DNA of 64,000 nucleotides. It comes from Betaproteobacteria bacterium (lineage in GTDB: Bacteria; Pseudomonadota; Gammaproteobacteria; Burkholderiales; Casimicrobiaceae). A program made the translations under genes and the position numbers. The stretch lies in assembly GCA_029884335.1 (NCBI GenBank), contig JAOUIA010000003.1, positions 1-64,000 on the forward strand, read 5' to 3'. Shown piece after piece: positions 36,310 through 44,773 of the stretch; position 1 is the stretch's first letter, and the number at the start of each line of letters is the position of its first letter. Under the pieces are notes generated by a model. It saw only the letters and a list, made by a program, of their open reading frames with translations, was not told the DNA's origin and searched no databases.

Positions 36310-37116
36310 GCGCAGCAGCCGGCGGCGCGTGAGCGCGAGCGCGACCCAGTAGGCGGCCAGCGCGTAGGCGGCGAGCACGGCGACGTGCAGCGCGACGTCC
36401 GAAGGCACGTGGCCCAGCATCAGCGGGCGGGCGAGGTCGATCGCGTGCTTGAGCGGCAGGAAGTTCGACGCCGTCGCGAGCCACGCGGGCATCTGCTCGA
36501 CGGGAAAGTAGACGCCCGAGGTCAGCAGCATCGGCGTCAGCGCGAGCGTGAAGAAGTAGCTGAAGAAGTCGTAGCCGGGAGCGAGCGCGGTCATCGTCAG
36601 CCCGAACGCCCCGAACACGAGCCCGACGAGGAAGCCGAGCGGCAGGATCCACAGCGCGAGCCAGGTGTGGCCGAATCCCAGCGCCATCAGCACGAGCAGG
36701 ATCGCCACCGTCGACATCAGCGCCTTCGTCCCCGCCCACGCCCACTCGGCGAGCACGACGTCGTCGAGCCCGATCGGCGCGTTGATGATCGCGTCCCACG
36801 TGCGCTGCACGTGCATGCGCGAGAACGCCGAGTACATGCCCTCGAAGCTCGCCGTGAACATCGCGCTCTGGCAGACCATGCCGGTGCCGATGAAAGCGAC
36901 GTAGGGCATGCCGCCGACCTCGCCGATCATCGCGCCGATGCCGTAGCCCAGCGCCAGCATGTAGAGCAGCGGGTCGGCGATGTTGCCGAGCACGCTCGCC
37001 GCCGCGAGCTTGCGCCAGACGAGCAGGTTGCGCTGCCACACGGGCACGAAGCGCGACGAGAACGTCGGCGGGCGCCAGAAGCTGGGGGGGAGGCTTGTGG
37101 CCGTCGTCGTGTTCAT
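36307..37116 (-). CDS. ABC-2 type transporter permease (NodJ-like)
   Basis: A 269-residue inner-membrane permease with six predicted helices and the ABC-2 pattern: FVPVWQRNLLVWRKLAAASVLGNIADPLLYMLALG at the N-terminus, then AFIGTGMVCQSAMF, the central NAPIGLDDVVLAEW and GVYFPVEQMP. It resembles NodJ of the lipo-oligosaccharide exporter NodIJ and homologues in Betaproteobacteria that lack nodulation genes. The stop codon TAG is formed by the end of the MITE-like element. The partner ATPase lies 142 bases upstream. Confidence 0.9.
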   Translation of the reverse strand: MNTTTATSLPPSFWRPPTFSSRFVPVWQRNLLVWRKLAAASVLGNIADPLLYMLALGYGIGAMIGEVGGMPYVAFIGTGMVCQSAMFTASFEGMYSAFSRMHVQRTWDAIINAPIGLDDVVLAEWAWAGTKALMSTVAILLVLMALGFGHTWLALWILPLGFLVGLVFGAFGLTMTALAPGYDFFSYFFTLALTPMLLTSGVYFPVEQMPAWLATASNFLPLKHAIDLARPLMLGHVPSDVALHVAVLAAYALAAYWVALALTRRRLLR

Positions 37117-37258
37117 GGGGTCGGTTGCGTCCGAAGTGAGACCGGGCGGGTATCGTGCGATGCGCTTCGAAGGAGCCCCGGCGCCCCGCACTCGATGCTA
37201 GAGGCGCGGCTCCCCCATTCGCCTGCCGCCGGACTCGCGAAAGCCTTTTGCATCGACG

Positions 37259-38221
37259 CTAGTCGCGGAGATCGCGCCCGGTGAGCTTGACGAAGAGGTC
37301 CTCGAGGTTCGCCGGCCTGTGCAGGTAGCGCACGCCGGCGCGCGAGGCGAGGTCGGCGAGCAGCGGCTTCGCGTCGGCCGCGTAGCAGAACGCGGTCTCG
37401 CCGGCCAGCTCGAGCCGCTTCGCCATGCGCCGGCCGTGCATCTGCGCCCAGGCCTTCGCCTCGTCGCCGTAGACCTCGATCACCTCGGGCTCGACGTGCT
37501 GCGCGATCAGCGCCCGCGGCGTGTCGCAGGCGATCAGCATGCCGCGGTCGATGACGGCGAGCCGCGTTGCGAGCCGCTCGGCCTCGTCCATGAAGTGCGT
37601 GGTGAGCAGGATCGTCTTGCCGGCGCCGAGCAGCTGCCGCAGGCCGTCCCAGATGAGGTGCCGCGCCTGCGGGTCGAGCCCCGTCGTCGGCTCGTCGAGG
37701 ATCAGGAGCTCGGGGTCGTTGATCAGCGCGCGCGCGAGCGTGAGCCGCCGCTTCATGCCGCCCGAGAGCGTGCGGATCGCGGCGGCGCCCTTGCCGGCCA
37801 GTCCGGCGAACTCGAGCAGCTTCGGGATGCGCGCGTCGATCGCCCCCCGCGAGATGCCGAAGTAGCGCCCGTAGACGTGCAGGTTCTCGGCCACGGTGAA
37901 GTCGGGGTCGAGGTTGTCCTGCTGCGGCACGACGCCCACGCGCACGCGCGCCTCGCGCGCGGACCGCGGGACGCCCTCGCCGCACAGCGTGATCGTGCCG
38001 CCGTCGGGGTCGATCAGGCCGAGCACGCAACGCAGCGTGGTCGTCTTGCCCGCGCCGTTGGGGCCGAGCAGGCCGAAGCACTCGCCGCGGCGGATCGCGA
38101 ACGAGAGGCCGCGCACGACCGGTTGCCCCCCGTAGCGCTTGGTGAGCTCGCGCACGTCGAGCACGACCTCGCGCGTCGCGGCGTCGGCCGGCGGCCCGGC
38201 GACCGAGGCGGCGTCGCGCAT
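37259..38221 (-). CDS. ABC transporter ATPase (NodI-like)
   Basis: A 320-residue ATPase. Walker A is [17 protein letters not shown], the signature is [23 protein letters not shown], Walker [17 protein letters not shown], and TTHFMDEAE holds the switch His. The extra C-terminal domain is as in NodI/DrrA-type exporters. It pairs with the permease downstream for export of an unknown glycolipid or hydrophobic molecule. Its start overlaps the upstream hydrolase stop by one base. Confidence 0.93.
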   Translation of the reverse strand: MRDAASVAGPPADAATREVVLDVRELTKRYGGQPVVRGLSFAIRRGECFGLLGPNGAGKTTTLRCVLGLIDPDGGTITLCGEGVPRSAREARVRVGVVPQQDNLDPDFTVAENLHVYGRYFGISRGAIDARIPKLLEFAGLAGKGAAAIRTLSGGMKRRLTLARALINDPELLILDEPTTGLDPQARHLIWDGLRQLLGAGKTILLTTHFMDEAERLATRLAVIDRGMLIACDTPRALIAQHVEPEVIEVYGDEAKAWAQMHGRRMAKRLELAGETAFCYAADAKPLLADLASRAGVRYLHRPANLEDLFVKLTGRDLRD

Positions 38222-38853
38222 CACGCTCCCGGCAGCGTCGGGTGGCGGTGCCACGCCCCCGTCACCGTGCGCGCGAGCTGCGGCAGCCGGCCGTGGAAGA
38301 AGTGGCCGCAGCCGGGGAACACGACGACCGGCAGCTGCTGCGGCCGCGCCCACGCCAGCACGTCGGCGAGCGGCACGACGTCGTCCTCTTCGCCGTGCAC
38401 GACGATGGTCTCCGCGGGAACGGAATCGACCGCGAAGCGACCCACGGCGGGGCCGACCAGCACCAGGCGCTCGGCGCTCACCCGCGCGGCCAGCCGCGCG
38501 GCGACGAACGCGCCGAACGAGAAGCCGGCGAGCGCGACGCGCAACTCGCCGAGCCGCTCGCGCGCGTGCGCGAGCGCGGCGAAGGCGTCGTCGGTCTCGC
38601 CGTGGCCGCGGTCGAATGCGCCCTCCGAGCGTCCCACTCCCCGGTAGTTGAAGCGCACGGCAGCGTAGGAGAGCGAGTGGAAGGCGCGGGCGAGCGTGTG
38701 CACGACCTTGTTGTCCATCGTGCCGCCCTCGACCGGGTTCGGGTGCGCGACCAGCGCGATGCCCGCGAGCGGTGCGGTCGGGACCTCGAGCGCAACCTCG
38801 AGCGCGCCGGCCGGGCCGGCGATGGTGTAGCGCTCGAGCGTGCGCGGCCCCAA
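38221..38853 (-). CDS. Alpha/beta hydrolase (dienelactone-hydrolase-like fold)
   Basis: A 210-residue hydrolase of the short esterase type. [22 protein letters not shown] and [11 protein letters not shown] are hallmarks of this small alpha/beta-hydrolase group; the nucleophile elbow is GFSFGAF (Ser), the acid is in HGEEDDVVP, and [10 protein letters not shown] provides the His. The likely start is a TTG just after the preceding gene. The substrate is unknown. It is coupled to the ABC ATPase gene by a TGATG overlap. Confidence 0.85.
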   Translation of the reverse strand: MGPRTLERYTIAGPAGALEVALEVPTAPLAGIALVAHPNPVEGGTMDNKVVHTLARAFHSLSYAAVRFNYRGVGRSEGAFDRGHGETDDAFAALAHARERLGELRVALAGFSFGAFVAARLAARVSAERLVLVGPAVGRFAVDSVPAETIVVHGEEDDVVPLADVLAWARPQQLPVVVFPGCGHFFHGRLPQLARTVTGAWHRHPTLPGA

Positions 38854-38854
38854 T

Positions 38855-39163
38855 TCAGATCTTCAGGCGCTCGACGACCTCGCCGCGCACGACGTGCCGG
38901 TCGATGATCTCGTCGACGTCGGCGCGATCGACGTACGTGTACCAGACCGCCTCGGGGTAGACGACCGCCACCGGGCCTTCCTCGCAGCGGTCGAGGCAGC
39001 CGGCCCGGTTCACCCGCACGTTGCCCGGCCCGGCGAGGCCGAGCTCCTTCACGCGCTGCTTCGCGTACTTCTGCAGCTCGGCGGCGCCGGCGTCGCAGCA
39101 GCACTTCTCCGGCGCCGCGCGCTCGTTGCAGCAGAAGAACACGTGGCGTCGGTAGTAGCCCAT
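38855..39163 (-). CDS. Thioredoxin-like [2Fe-2S] ferredoxin
   Basis: A 102-residue cytosolic protein. It starts YYRRHVFFCCNER, then KCCCDAGA, and after a helix GCLDRCEEGPVAVVYPEAVWYTYV; the cysteines of CNER, KCCC and CLDRC supply cluster ligands as in the (2Fe-2S) ferredoxin family of thioredoxin fold (NuoE-like). It likely shuttles electrons or stores a cluster; the partner is not known. It heads a run of four minus-strand genes. Confidence 0.88.
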   Translation of the reverse strand: MGYYRRHVFFCCNERAAPEKCCCDAGAAELQKYAKQRVKELGLAGPGNVRVNRAGCLDRCEEGPVAVVYPEAVWYTYVDRADVDEIIDRHVVRGEVVERLKI

Positions 39164-39189
39164 GGTCGCGATCCGGAGAGGGGGGCGGA

Positions 39190-40353
39190 TTATAGCGGAT
39201 GGGGCCCGCGCGGCCGCCGCTCCGGCTCGTCGGGCGGGCGTCCCCAGTCCGGCGCGCCGGCGAGCGCGAACAGCCACGCGGCCGCGGCGAGCGGCCAGGC
39301 GACCAGCACGATCCGCGTCACGCCGTTGAACGACAGCAGGTGCCCGAAGCGCCAGTTGAACAGCGTCAGAGGCGGCGCGGCGAACATGAGCTCGGGCGTG
39401 AGCAGCGGCGTGAGCAGCGACGAGAGCAGCGCGATCGCGCACAGCGCGACCTGCGCCGGGCGCGGCAGTATCACGGCGGGCAGCAGCAGCAGCGCGCCGA
39501 CGGCCACGCCGAGCAGCGCGCCGGGCGACAGCCACGACTGCAGGGCCTCGGGCTTCAGCAGCAACGCGGCCGCCGCACCCTTGACGAGCAGCGCTGCGCC
39601 GACGACGAGCAGGATCGCGCCGCCCGCGTAGCTGCGCCTGCGCACGAGGAGCGCGGCGAACAGGCCGATGCCGAGCAGCTGGAACGCGCTCTGCGCGGCC
39701 TCGATCAGCGTCGCGGCGACGTCGGCCGCCGGCGGCGACTCGCGCAGCGCCGTTACGGGATCCGGGTCGAACGTGAGCGCGAACGGCGGGATCGCCGGGT
39801 TGACCTGCGCGACCAGCCACGCGGCCACAAGCGCGAGCCCGACGTCGCCCAGGCTGCCCGGCAGCACGAAGCTGCGGTGCGCGTCGCGGCCGGCTGCGCG
39901 CAGGCCGGAGCCGGCGAGAAACGCGCCGACGGCCCCGCCGACCAGCGCCCCCGCGCAGTTGGCCGCAAAGTCGACCGCGTTCGCGTGACGCGAGGGCAGC
40001 CAGGCCTGCAGCGTCTCCATCGCGAAGGACAGCATCGCGCCGGCGCCGAGCGCGACGAGGACGCGACGGCCGAAGCTCGCGTGCGCGGGCACGAGCGCGA
40101 CGAGGAGCCCGAACGGCAGGTAGGAGAGCACGTTGGTGGCGACGTCGGCGCGCGGCACGCGCGAAGCGCCTGCGCCGAACAGCCAGAATGGCGTCCCGGG
40201 CAGCGGCGCGAGCCAGTCGCCGAACGGCCACAGGCTCGCGTAGGCGATGGCGAGCGCGTACATCGCGGCCATCGCATGGGGGAGGCGAGACGCGCGGACC
40301 GGAGGCCCGTGTCCCGGCGCAGGTCGCTCGGCGCGGTGCGGATCGCCGATCAT
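39190..40353 (-). CDS. VanZ-like domain membrane protein, 387 aa
   Basis: A polytopic membrane protein with about nine hydrophobic helices. The N-terminal 130 residues match the VanZ-like fold: AIAYASLWPFGDW, ATNVLSYLPFGLLVALV, SFAMETLQAWLPSRHANAVDFAANCAGALVG. The C-terminal half is another hydrophobic domain ending at a Pro/Arg tail. VanZ relatives are linked to glycopeptide tolerance in Gram-positives, but in Proteobacteria the function is not defined. The start at 40353 was chosen as the last Met before the hydrophobic part with acceptable context. Confidence 0.8.
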   Translation of the reverse strand: MIGDPHRAERPAPGHGPPVRASRLPHAMAAMYALAIAYASLWPFGDWLAPLPGTPFWLFGAGASRVPRADVATNVLSYLPFGLLVALVPAHASFGRRVLVALGAGAMLSFAMETLQAWLPSRHANAVDFAANCAGALVGGAVGAFLAGSGLRAAGRDAHRSFVLPGSLGDVGLALVAAWLVAQVNPAIPPFALTFDPDPVTALRESPPAADVAATLIEAAQSAFQLLGIGLFAALLVRRRSYAGGAILLVVGAALLVKGAAAALLLKPEALQSWLSPGALLGVAVGALLLLPAVILPRPAQVALCAIALLSSLLTPLLTPELMFAAPPLTLFNWRFGHLLSFNGVTRIVLVAWPLAAAAWLFALAGAPDWGRPPDEPERRPRGPHPL

Positions 40354-40458
40354 GGCGGGAATGATCGCACGCCCCCCCTGGCAGCGGATGGGCGCCACTC
40401 CGCTGGCCCGGCTCGGACACGAGGCCGCGGCCACGGGTCCGCTGAAACGCGTGCCCGC

Positions 40459-41730
40459 CTACCGTCCGGCGGCCTGGGCACGCAGCCGCGCGGCCAGCCG
40501 CTGCGCCTCAGGCGTGGCGTGCGCAAAGAAGCGCTTCAATCCCGGGCAGAGGTAGTTGAGTCCAGCCTCGCCGTCCGGTGCGCGAACGATGCGGTTCCTG
40601 GGGCACTCGCCCCAACAGTCGCGCAGGAAGCTGCAATCGCGGCAATACTTCGGCAGCGTCTCCGACTTCGCGTAGCCGAAGCGGACCTGCGCGGGGTCGA
40701 AGACCATGTCCGCCAACGCCGTGGTGCGCACGTTGCCGCGTCGGTACTGCGGGTAGACGTAGTGGTCGCAGGCGTAGACGCTGCCGTCGTGCTCGACCGC
40801 GACACCCTTGCCGCAGTTCTCCGCATGGATGCACAGCTGCGACGGCAGGCCCATGTGCTGCGCCACCAGCGTCTCGCAGAAGTTGACCAGCACCTTGCCG
40901 ACGTCGCGGCGCCGCCACTCGTCCCAGACCTTGCAGAGGAAGTCGCCATACTCCTCCGGGTCGACCGACCAGTCGGTCACCACGGAGTCCGGTCGGCCCG
41001 GACGCGCCTGCGAACTGCCCACGACGGGCAGTCGCGCCGGGTCCCACGTCTGCGGAGCGGTCGTCTCGAAATCCCGTGTCTGCACGATGGGGATGAACTG
41101 CAGATAGGTCGATCCGAGCTCCCGCCGCAGGAACCGGTAGACATCGAGCGGCCGCTTCGCGTTGTACCGATGCACGCATGTCAGCGTGTTGAACGGAACG
41201 CCGAATCGCCGCAGCCACCGCGCGCCCGTCATGACCTGGTCGAACGTCGGCTTGCCGCGCTTGGTGACGCGAAACCGGTCGTGCACGTCCTTCGGACCAT
41301 CTACCGAGAGCCCGACCAGGAACCGGTTTTCCTTGAGGAACCGCGCCCAGTTCTCGTCGAGCAGCGTGCCGTTGGTCTGCAGGTCGTTCTCGATGCGCTG
41401 GCCGGGCTTCGCGTGCCTGCGCTGCAGCGCCACGGCCTTGGCGAAGAAGTCGATGCCGAGCAGCGTCGGCTCGCCGCCCTGCCAGGAGAAGACGACTTCG
41501 TCCCCGGTGACGCCGGCGATGTAGTCCCGGATGAACGTCTCCAGGAGCTCGTCGCTCATCCGCCCCGTCCCGGCCCCCCCCGGCAGGCTCTCCTTGCCGA
41601 GGTAGAAGCAGTACGTGCAGTCGAGGTTGCAGGCCGGCCCCGCCGGCTTGGCCATGACGTGGAAGCGGCGCCGTGCTTTCGCACCCAGCCACTGCGGGAC
41701 GTGGTACTTGTCGACCGGGGATTGCGTCAC
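40459..41730 (-). CDS. Anaerobic sulfatase-maturating enzyme (radical SAM, SPASM)
   Basis: A 423-residue radical-SAM protein. FHVMAKPAGPACNLDCTYCFYLGKE bears the CxxxCxxC cluster motif, then SWQGGEPTLLG, and QTNGTLLDENWARFLKEN; the C-terminal region has the SPASM-type cysteines (CGKGVAVEHDGSVYACDHYVYP, CRDCSFLRDCWGECP). Such enzymes oxidise the active-site Cys or Ser of sulfatases to formylglycine. The sulfatase CTAGR site lies in the same cluster. The GTG start at 41730 has GAGG at the right distance; a TTG at 41820 would add 30 low-complexity residues. Confidence 0.92.
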   Translation of the reverse strand: MTQSPVDKYHVPQWLGAKARRRFHVMAKPAGPACNLDCTYCFYLGKESLPGGAGTGRMSDELLETFIRDYIAGVTGDEVVFSWQGGEPTLLGIDFFAKAVALQRRHAKPGQRIENDLQTNGTLLDENWARFLKENRFLVGLSVDGPKDVHDRFRVTKRGKPTFDQVMTGARWLRRFGVPFNTLTCVHRYNAKRPLDVYRFLRRELGSTYLQFIPIVQTRDFETTAPQTWDPARLPVVGSSQARPGRPDSVVTDWSVDPEEYGDFLCKVWDEWRRRDVGKVLVNFCETLVAQHMGLPSQLCIHAENCGKGVAVEHDGSVYACDHYVYPQYRRGNVRTTALADMVFDPAQVRFGYAKSETLPKYCRDCSFLRDCWGECPRNRIVRAPDGEAGLNYLCPGLKRFFAHATPEAQRLAARLRAQAAGR

Positions 41731-41806
41731 CGCAAGGTCCTCGGCGGAAGTCGCGACAGTCGCCCGTGTCGCTGTTGCCGCGGCACGGTGGCGAATCCAC
41801 GCTCCG

Positions 41807-42286
41807 TCATGGCGAGCCAAACGGCCCGAAGTCGAATGCCATGCTCGCCAGCGCGAACAGGCCGATCGCGAGCAGCGCCGCCGCGGTGATCAGCGTCAGC
41901 GAGACGGGAAACGCGCTCTCGCCGTGGATCAGCCCGTCAGCCTTCATCTGCGCCCGCTCGCGCCGCAGGCCGGCCATGAACTGTAGATGATAGACGATGC
42001 CGAGCAGGAGCATCACCGTGCCGATCAATACCAAGGCCAGCCCGAAATTGTGCGCCGCGAGGCTGCTCCTCAGCAGCTGCGCTTCATGCGCCTTCTGGAA
42101 CACCTGGAAGATCGTGAACCCGAAGCTGATCAGCGAGAGCGACGTTCGCATGACCGACATCAGCGTACGGTCGGCGGACAGGCGCGAGCGCTGGAACGAC
42201 ATCCCGGTGCGGCGCGACGACAGTTCGACCGAGATGCGGTCGGAATTCGATGCGGAGGTGACGCGGGCGGCGATCGGCTCGTTCAT
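41807..42286 (-). CDS. DUF202 (YidH-like) membrane protein, 159 aa
   Basis: A small membrane protein whose LSADRTLMSVMRTSLSLISFGFTIFQVF matches the DUF202 consensus (ERTLLAWIRTSLALIGFG type), followed by two further transmembrane helices (about residues 77-98 and 125-148). Function is unknown. GGAG lies six bases before the ATG at 42286; an alternative ATG at 42298 abuts the DUF1622 stop. It lies between DUF1622 and the maturase gene. Confidence 0.85.
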   Translation of the reverse strand: MNEPIAARVTSASNSDRISVELSSRRTGMSFQRSRLSADRTLMSVMRTSLSLISFGFTIFQVFQKAHEAQLLRSSLAAHNFGLALVLIGTVMLLLGIVYHLQFMAGLRRERAQMKADGLIHGESAFPVSLTLITAAALLAIGLFALASMAFDFGPFGSP

Positions 42287-42298
42287 GCGGTTCTCCAT

Positions 42299-42685
42299 TC
42301 ATCCGGCGCGGGGCGGCACGGCCGCCGGCGCGTCGGCCCGGGAGGCGGGCCGCGGCCCCGCCGCGCGCTCCATTTCACGATCGAGGAAATAGCTCAGGAA
42401 CGTCCGGATCGCGGCCACTGCCGCCAGCCGCCCGAGCTCTTCCCACGTCGGCGCGAGCGACGTGGCGACGATGTCCGCACCCAGCTGGAAGGTGAGCGCC
42501 GCGACGAGCCAGCGCGCGTAGTCGAGCCAGACGTCGCGCGGCGTCGCGGCTCCGCGCGGCGACGGCAGGACGCTCCTCGCGATGCCGGCCAGCGCGCGCA
42601 CGCTGCCGAACGCGACGAGGAGGATCGCGATCGCCTGAAGGGCGAGCGTGATCTGGTTGGCTGCAGCATGCAGGATCGCTTCCAT
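42299..42685 (-). CDS. DUF1622 family membrane protein, 128 aa
   Basis: A small membrane protein with the DUF1622 pattern: an N-terminal helix (ITLALQAIAILLVAFGSVRAL), then DYARWLVAALTFQLGADIVATSLAPTWEELGRLAAVAAIRTFLSYFLDREM, the conserved core of the family. The function is unknown. The next gene starts within a few bases of its stop, and both probably belong to the sulfatase transcript. Confidence 0.87.
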   Translation of the reverse strand: MEAILHAAANQITLALQAIAILLVAFGSVRALAGIARSVLPSPRGAATPRDVWLDYARWLVAALTFQLGADIVATSLAPTWEELGRLAAVAAIRTFLSYFLDREMERAAGPRPASRADAPAAVPPRAG

Positions 42686-42743
42686 CGGTAACACCCGCCT
42701 GCGCGGTGCGTGCCGCGGCGCGTGCGCCGCGCCACGCCACCGC

Positions 42744-43184
42744 TCAGCGCCCGCCGCTCCCCAGCGCCGCCGTCATCTTCTCCAGCGCCTGTTCGATCGT
42801 GAACGTCCTGCCCGCCGCCTCGTATCCCCCGAGCATCTTGCGGCTGATGCCCGGCGCGCCGGCCATCGCGAGGAACGTAGGCAGCCAGTCGCGGTGCTGG
42901 ACGATGTCGTTGCTCACCACGCCCGCCGGCACCTTGCCCGGCCGGCGCACCAGCAGCGGAGCGCGGAACGCGCCTTCCCAGTTCGTGTTCTTCTCGCTGC
43001 GCAACGGCGTCATCGCGCCGTCCGGCCAGGTGTTCATGGGCGGCCCTATGTCGGTGCCGTACATCACGAATGTGTCCTCGGCGATGCCCAGCCGGTCGAT
43101 CAGGCCCAGCAGTTCGCCGACGTGCTTGTCGTGGTCGACCATCGTGTCGTGGTAGGGCGACTGCCGGGGGCCCGCGCGATCCGC
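42744..43184 (-). pseudogene. Truncated sulfatase remnant (catalytic half missing)
   Basis: The 146 in-frame codons after the TGA of the intact sulfatase encode a sulfatase middle part: DHDKHVGELLGLIDRLGIAEDTFVMYGTDIGPP, PDGAMTPLRSEKNTNWEGAF, RAPLLVRRPGKVPAGVVSNDI. It aligns with about residues 245-380 of the neighbour (ADGMKQLDDNVGALLGKLDQLGVADNT...). The N-terminal half with the formylglycine site and the C-terminal third are lacking, so it cannot be an active sulfatase. No frameshift separates it from the intact gene. Loss of the rest by recombination between tandem paralogues is the simplest origin. Confidence 0.8.
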
Positions 43185-44705
43185 TCACTTGCCGGCGCCG
43201 GCACCCTGCTGCAGGCGCTGCATCACCTGGTCGATGTTGAAGCTGGCCGACTTCTGCCGCTGCGGAAACTCCGCGAAAGACTGCAGGAACAGGCCGACGA
43301 CTGCCTGCATCGGCACGAATGCCCAGAACTTGTCGCCCATCCAGCGCATGGCCATCGGCGAGGCGGCGAAGTCCACGTGGTTCTCCAGCGGGTCCATGCG
43401 CAGGTTGACGATCCGCGGGAAGGTGAGCGGCAGCGGCGGCCCGCCGTAGAGCCAATCGCCCGGCTGCGCGAAGTGCGCCTTCCAGTCGCGCACGCGCACC
43501 GCGTTCAGGTTGCCGTTGTCGTCGAAGTAGAAAATCTCGTTGCGCTGGCCCACTTCCTTTCCGGCGAGGAGCTCGCGCTGGTCGTAGCCGTCCAGGTGCA
43601 CCTTGAAGTTCTTGCCGTTGGCGACATGGCCCTTCTTGAGCTTCTCCTTGACGTCGGGCTCACCGGCGGCGGCGAGCAGCGTCACCGCCCAGTCCTCGTG
43701 CGAGAAGATGCCGTTGATCACCGTTCCGGGCTTGACCACGCCCGGCCAGCGCACGACGCAGGGCACGCGGAAGCCGCCTTCCCAGGTGCTTCCCTTCTCG
43801 CCGTGGAACGGCGTCTCGCCGCCGTCCGGCCACGTGAACTTCTCGGCGCCGTTGTCGGTGGAGAAGACGACGATCGTGTTGTCGGCGACGCCGAGCTGGT
43901 CGAGCTTCCCGAGCAGGGCGCCGACGTTGTCGTCGAGCTGCTTCATGCCGTCGGCGTACATGCCGTAGCCCGTGCTGTTCTCGTACTTCGGGCCGAGGCG
44001 CGTCCAGACGTGCATGCGGGTCGTGTTGTGCCAGACGAAGAACGGCTTGCCGGCCTTGGCCGCGCGCTCCATGAAGTCGAGCGAGGCTTCGAGGAACTCG
44101 TCGTCCACGGTCTCCATGCGCTTGCGCGTGATCGGGCCGGTGTCCTCGATCACCTGCCTGCCGACCTTGCCGAAGCGCGGGTCGACGGTCGGATCGTCAC
44201 GGTCGGTCGCCTTGCAGCGCAAGGCCCCGCGCGGGCCGAAGCGCTGGATGAACCGCGGGTCCTTCGGGTACTGCGGATCCTCGGGCTCCTCCTCGGCGTT
44301 CAGGTGATACAGGTTGCCGAAGAACTCGTCGAAGCCGTGAACGGTCGGCAGGAACTCGTTGCGGTCACCGAGGTGGTTCTTGCCGAACTGGCCGGTCGTG
44401 TAGCCGTGGTTCTTGAGGAGATCGGCGATCGTCGGGTCCTCCGGCCGCAGGCCGAGCTCGGCGCCCGGCAGGCCGACCTTCAGGAGGCCGGTGCGAAATG
44501 GGTGCTGCCCGGTGATGAACGCGGCGCGGCCGGCGGTGCAGCTCTGCTGACCGTAGCAGTCGGTGAACAGTGCGCCTTCGGTGGCGATGCGGTCGATGTT
44601 GGGCGTGCGGCCCCCCATCGTGCCGCGGTGGTAGCAGGAGAGGTTCCAGACGCCGATGTCGTCGCCCCAGATGACTAGGATGTTGGGCTTGCCGGTCTGT
44701 GCCAT
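43185..44705 (-). CDS. Type I sulfatase (formylglycine-dependent)
   Basis: A 506-residue sulfatase that starts KPNILVIWGDDIGVWNLSCYHRG, with the two metal-binding Asp. The activation site is SCTAGRAAFITG (CxAxR), whose Cys is converted to formylglycine. FGKNHLGD, TRMHVW and STDNGAEK supply the other metal and sulfate ligands. There is no signal peptide, so the enzyme appears cytosolic or exported by an unusual route, and the substrate is not predictable. A maturase gene lies downstream in the same cluster. The protein ends QQGAGAGK just before the in-frame remnant. Confidence 0.95.
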   Translation of the reverse strand: MAQTGKPNILVIWGDDIGVWNLSCYHRGTMGGRTPNIDRIATEGALFTDCYGQQSCTAGRAAFITGQHPFRTGLLKVGLPGAELGLRPEDPTIADLLKNHGYTTGQFGKNHLGDRNEFLPTVHGFDEFFGNLYHLNAEEEPEDPQYPKDPRFIQRFGPRGALRCKATDRDDPTVDPRFGKVGRQVIEDTGPITRKRMETVDDEFLEASLDFMERAAKAGKPFFVWHNTTRMHVWTRLGPKYENSTGYGMYADGMKQLDDNVGALLGKLDQLGVADNTIVVFSTDNGAEKFTWPDGGETPFHGEKGSTWEGGFRVPCVVRWPGVVKPGTVINGIFSHEDWAVTLLAAAGEPDVKEKLKKGHVANGKNFKVHLDGYDQRELLAGKEVGQRNEIFYFDDNGNLNAVRVRDWKAHFAQPGDWLYGGPPLPLTFPRIVNLRMDPLENHVDFAASPMAMRWMGDKFWAFVPMQAVVGLFLQSFAEFPQRQKSASFNIDQVMQRLQQGAGAGK

Positions 44706-44773
44706 CGCGTGTCCTTTCGAGGCCGTGTTCAGTCAGGGTGCGCTCGACCGTCGGATGCGGAGCATCCGGTTCG

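Noticed and set aside
36150-36332. Small protein encoded in the MITE-like element
   Set aside because: The frame is not kept with coding-type changes between the two copies and shows no family features; the element looks non-coding.
41727-41810. 27-codon ORF between the DUF202 gene and the maturase, with overlaps at both ends
   Set aside because: Although it would neatly couple the two genes (ATGA and GTGA overlaps), its product is Arg-rich with no conservation visible; treated as chance.
43185-43187. TGA after the sulfatase as a selenocysteine codon
   Set aside because: No SECIS-like hairpin was seen directly after it, and the downstream part lacks sulfatase catalytic residues; a plain stop followed by a gene remnant is simpler.
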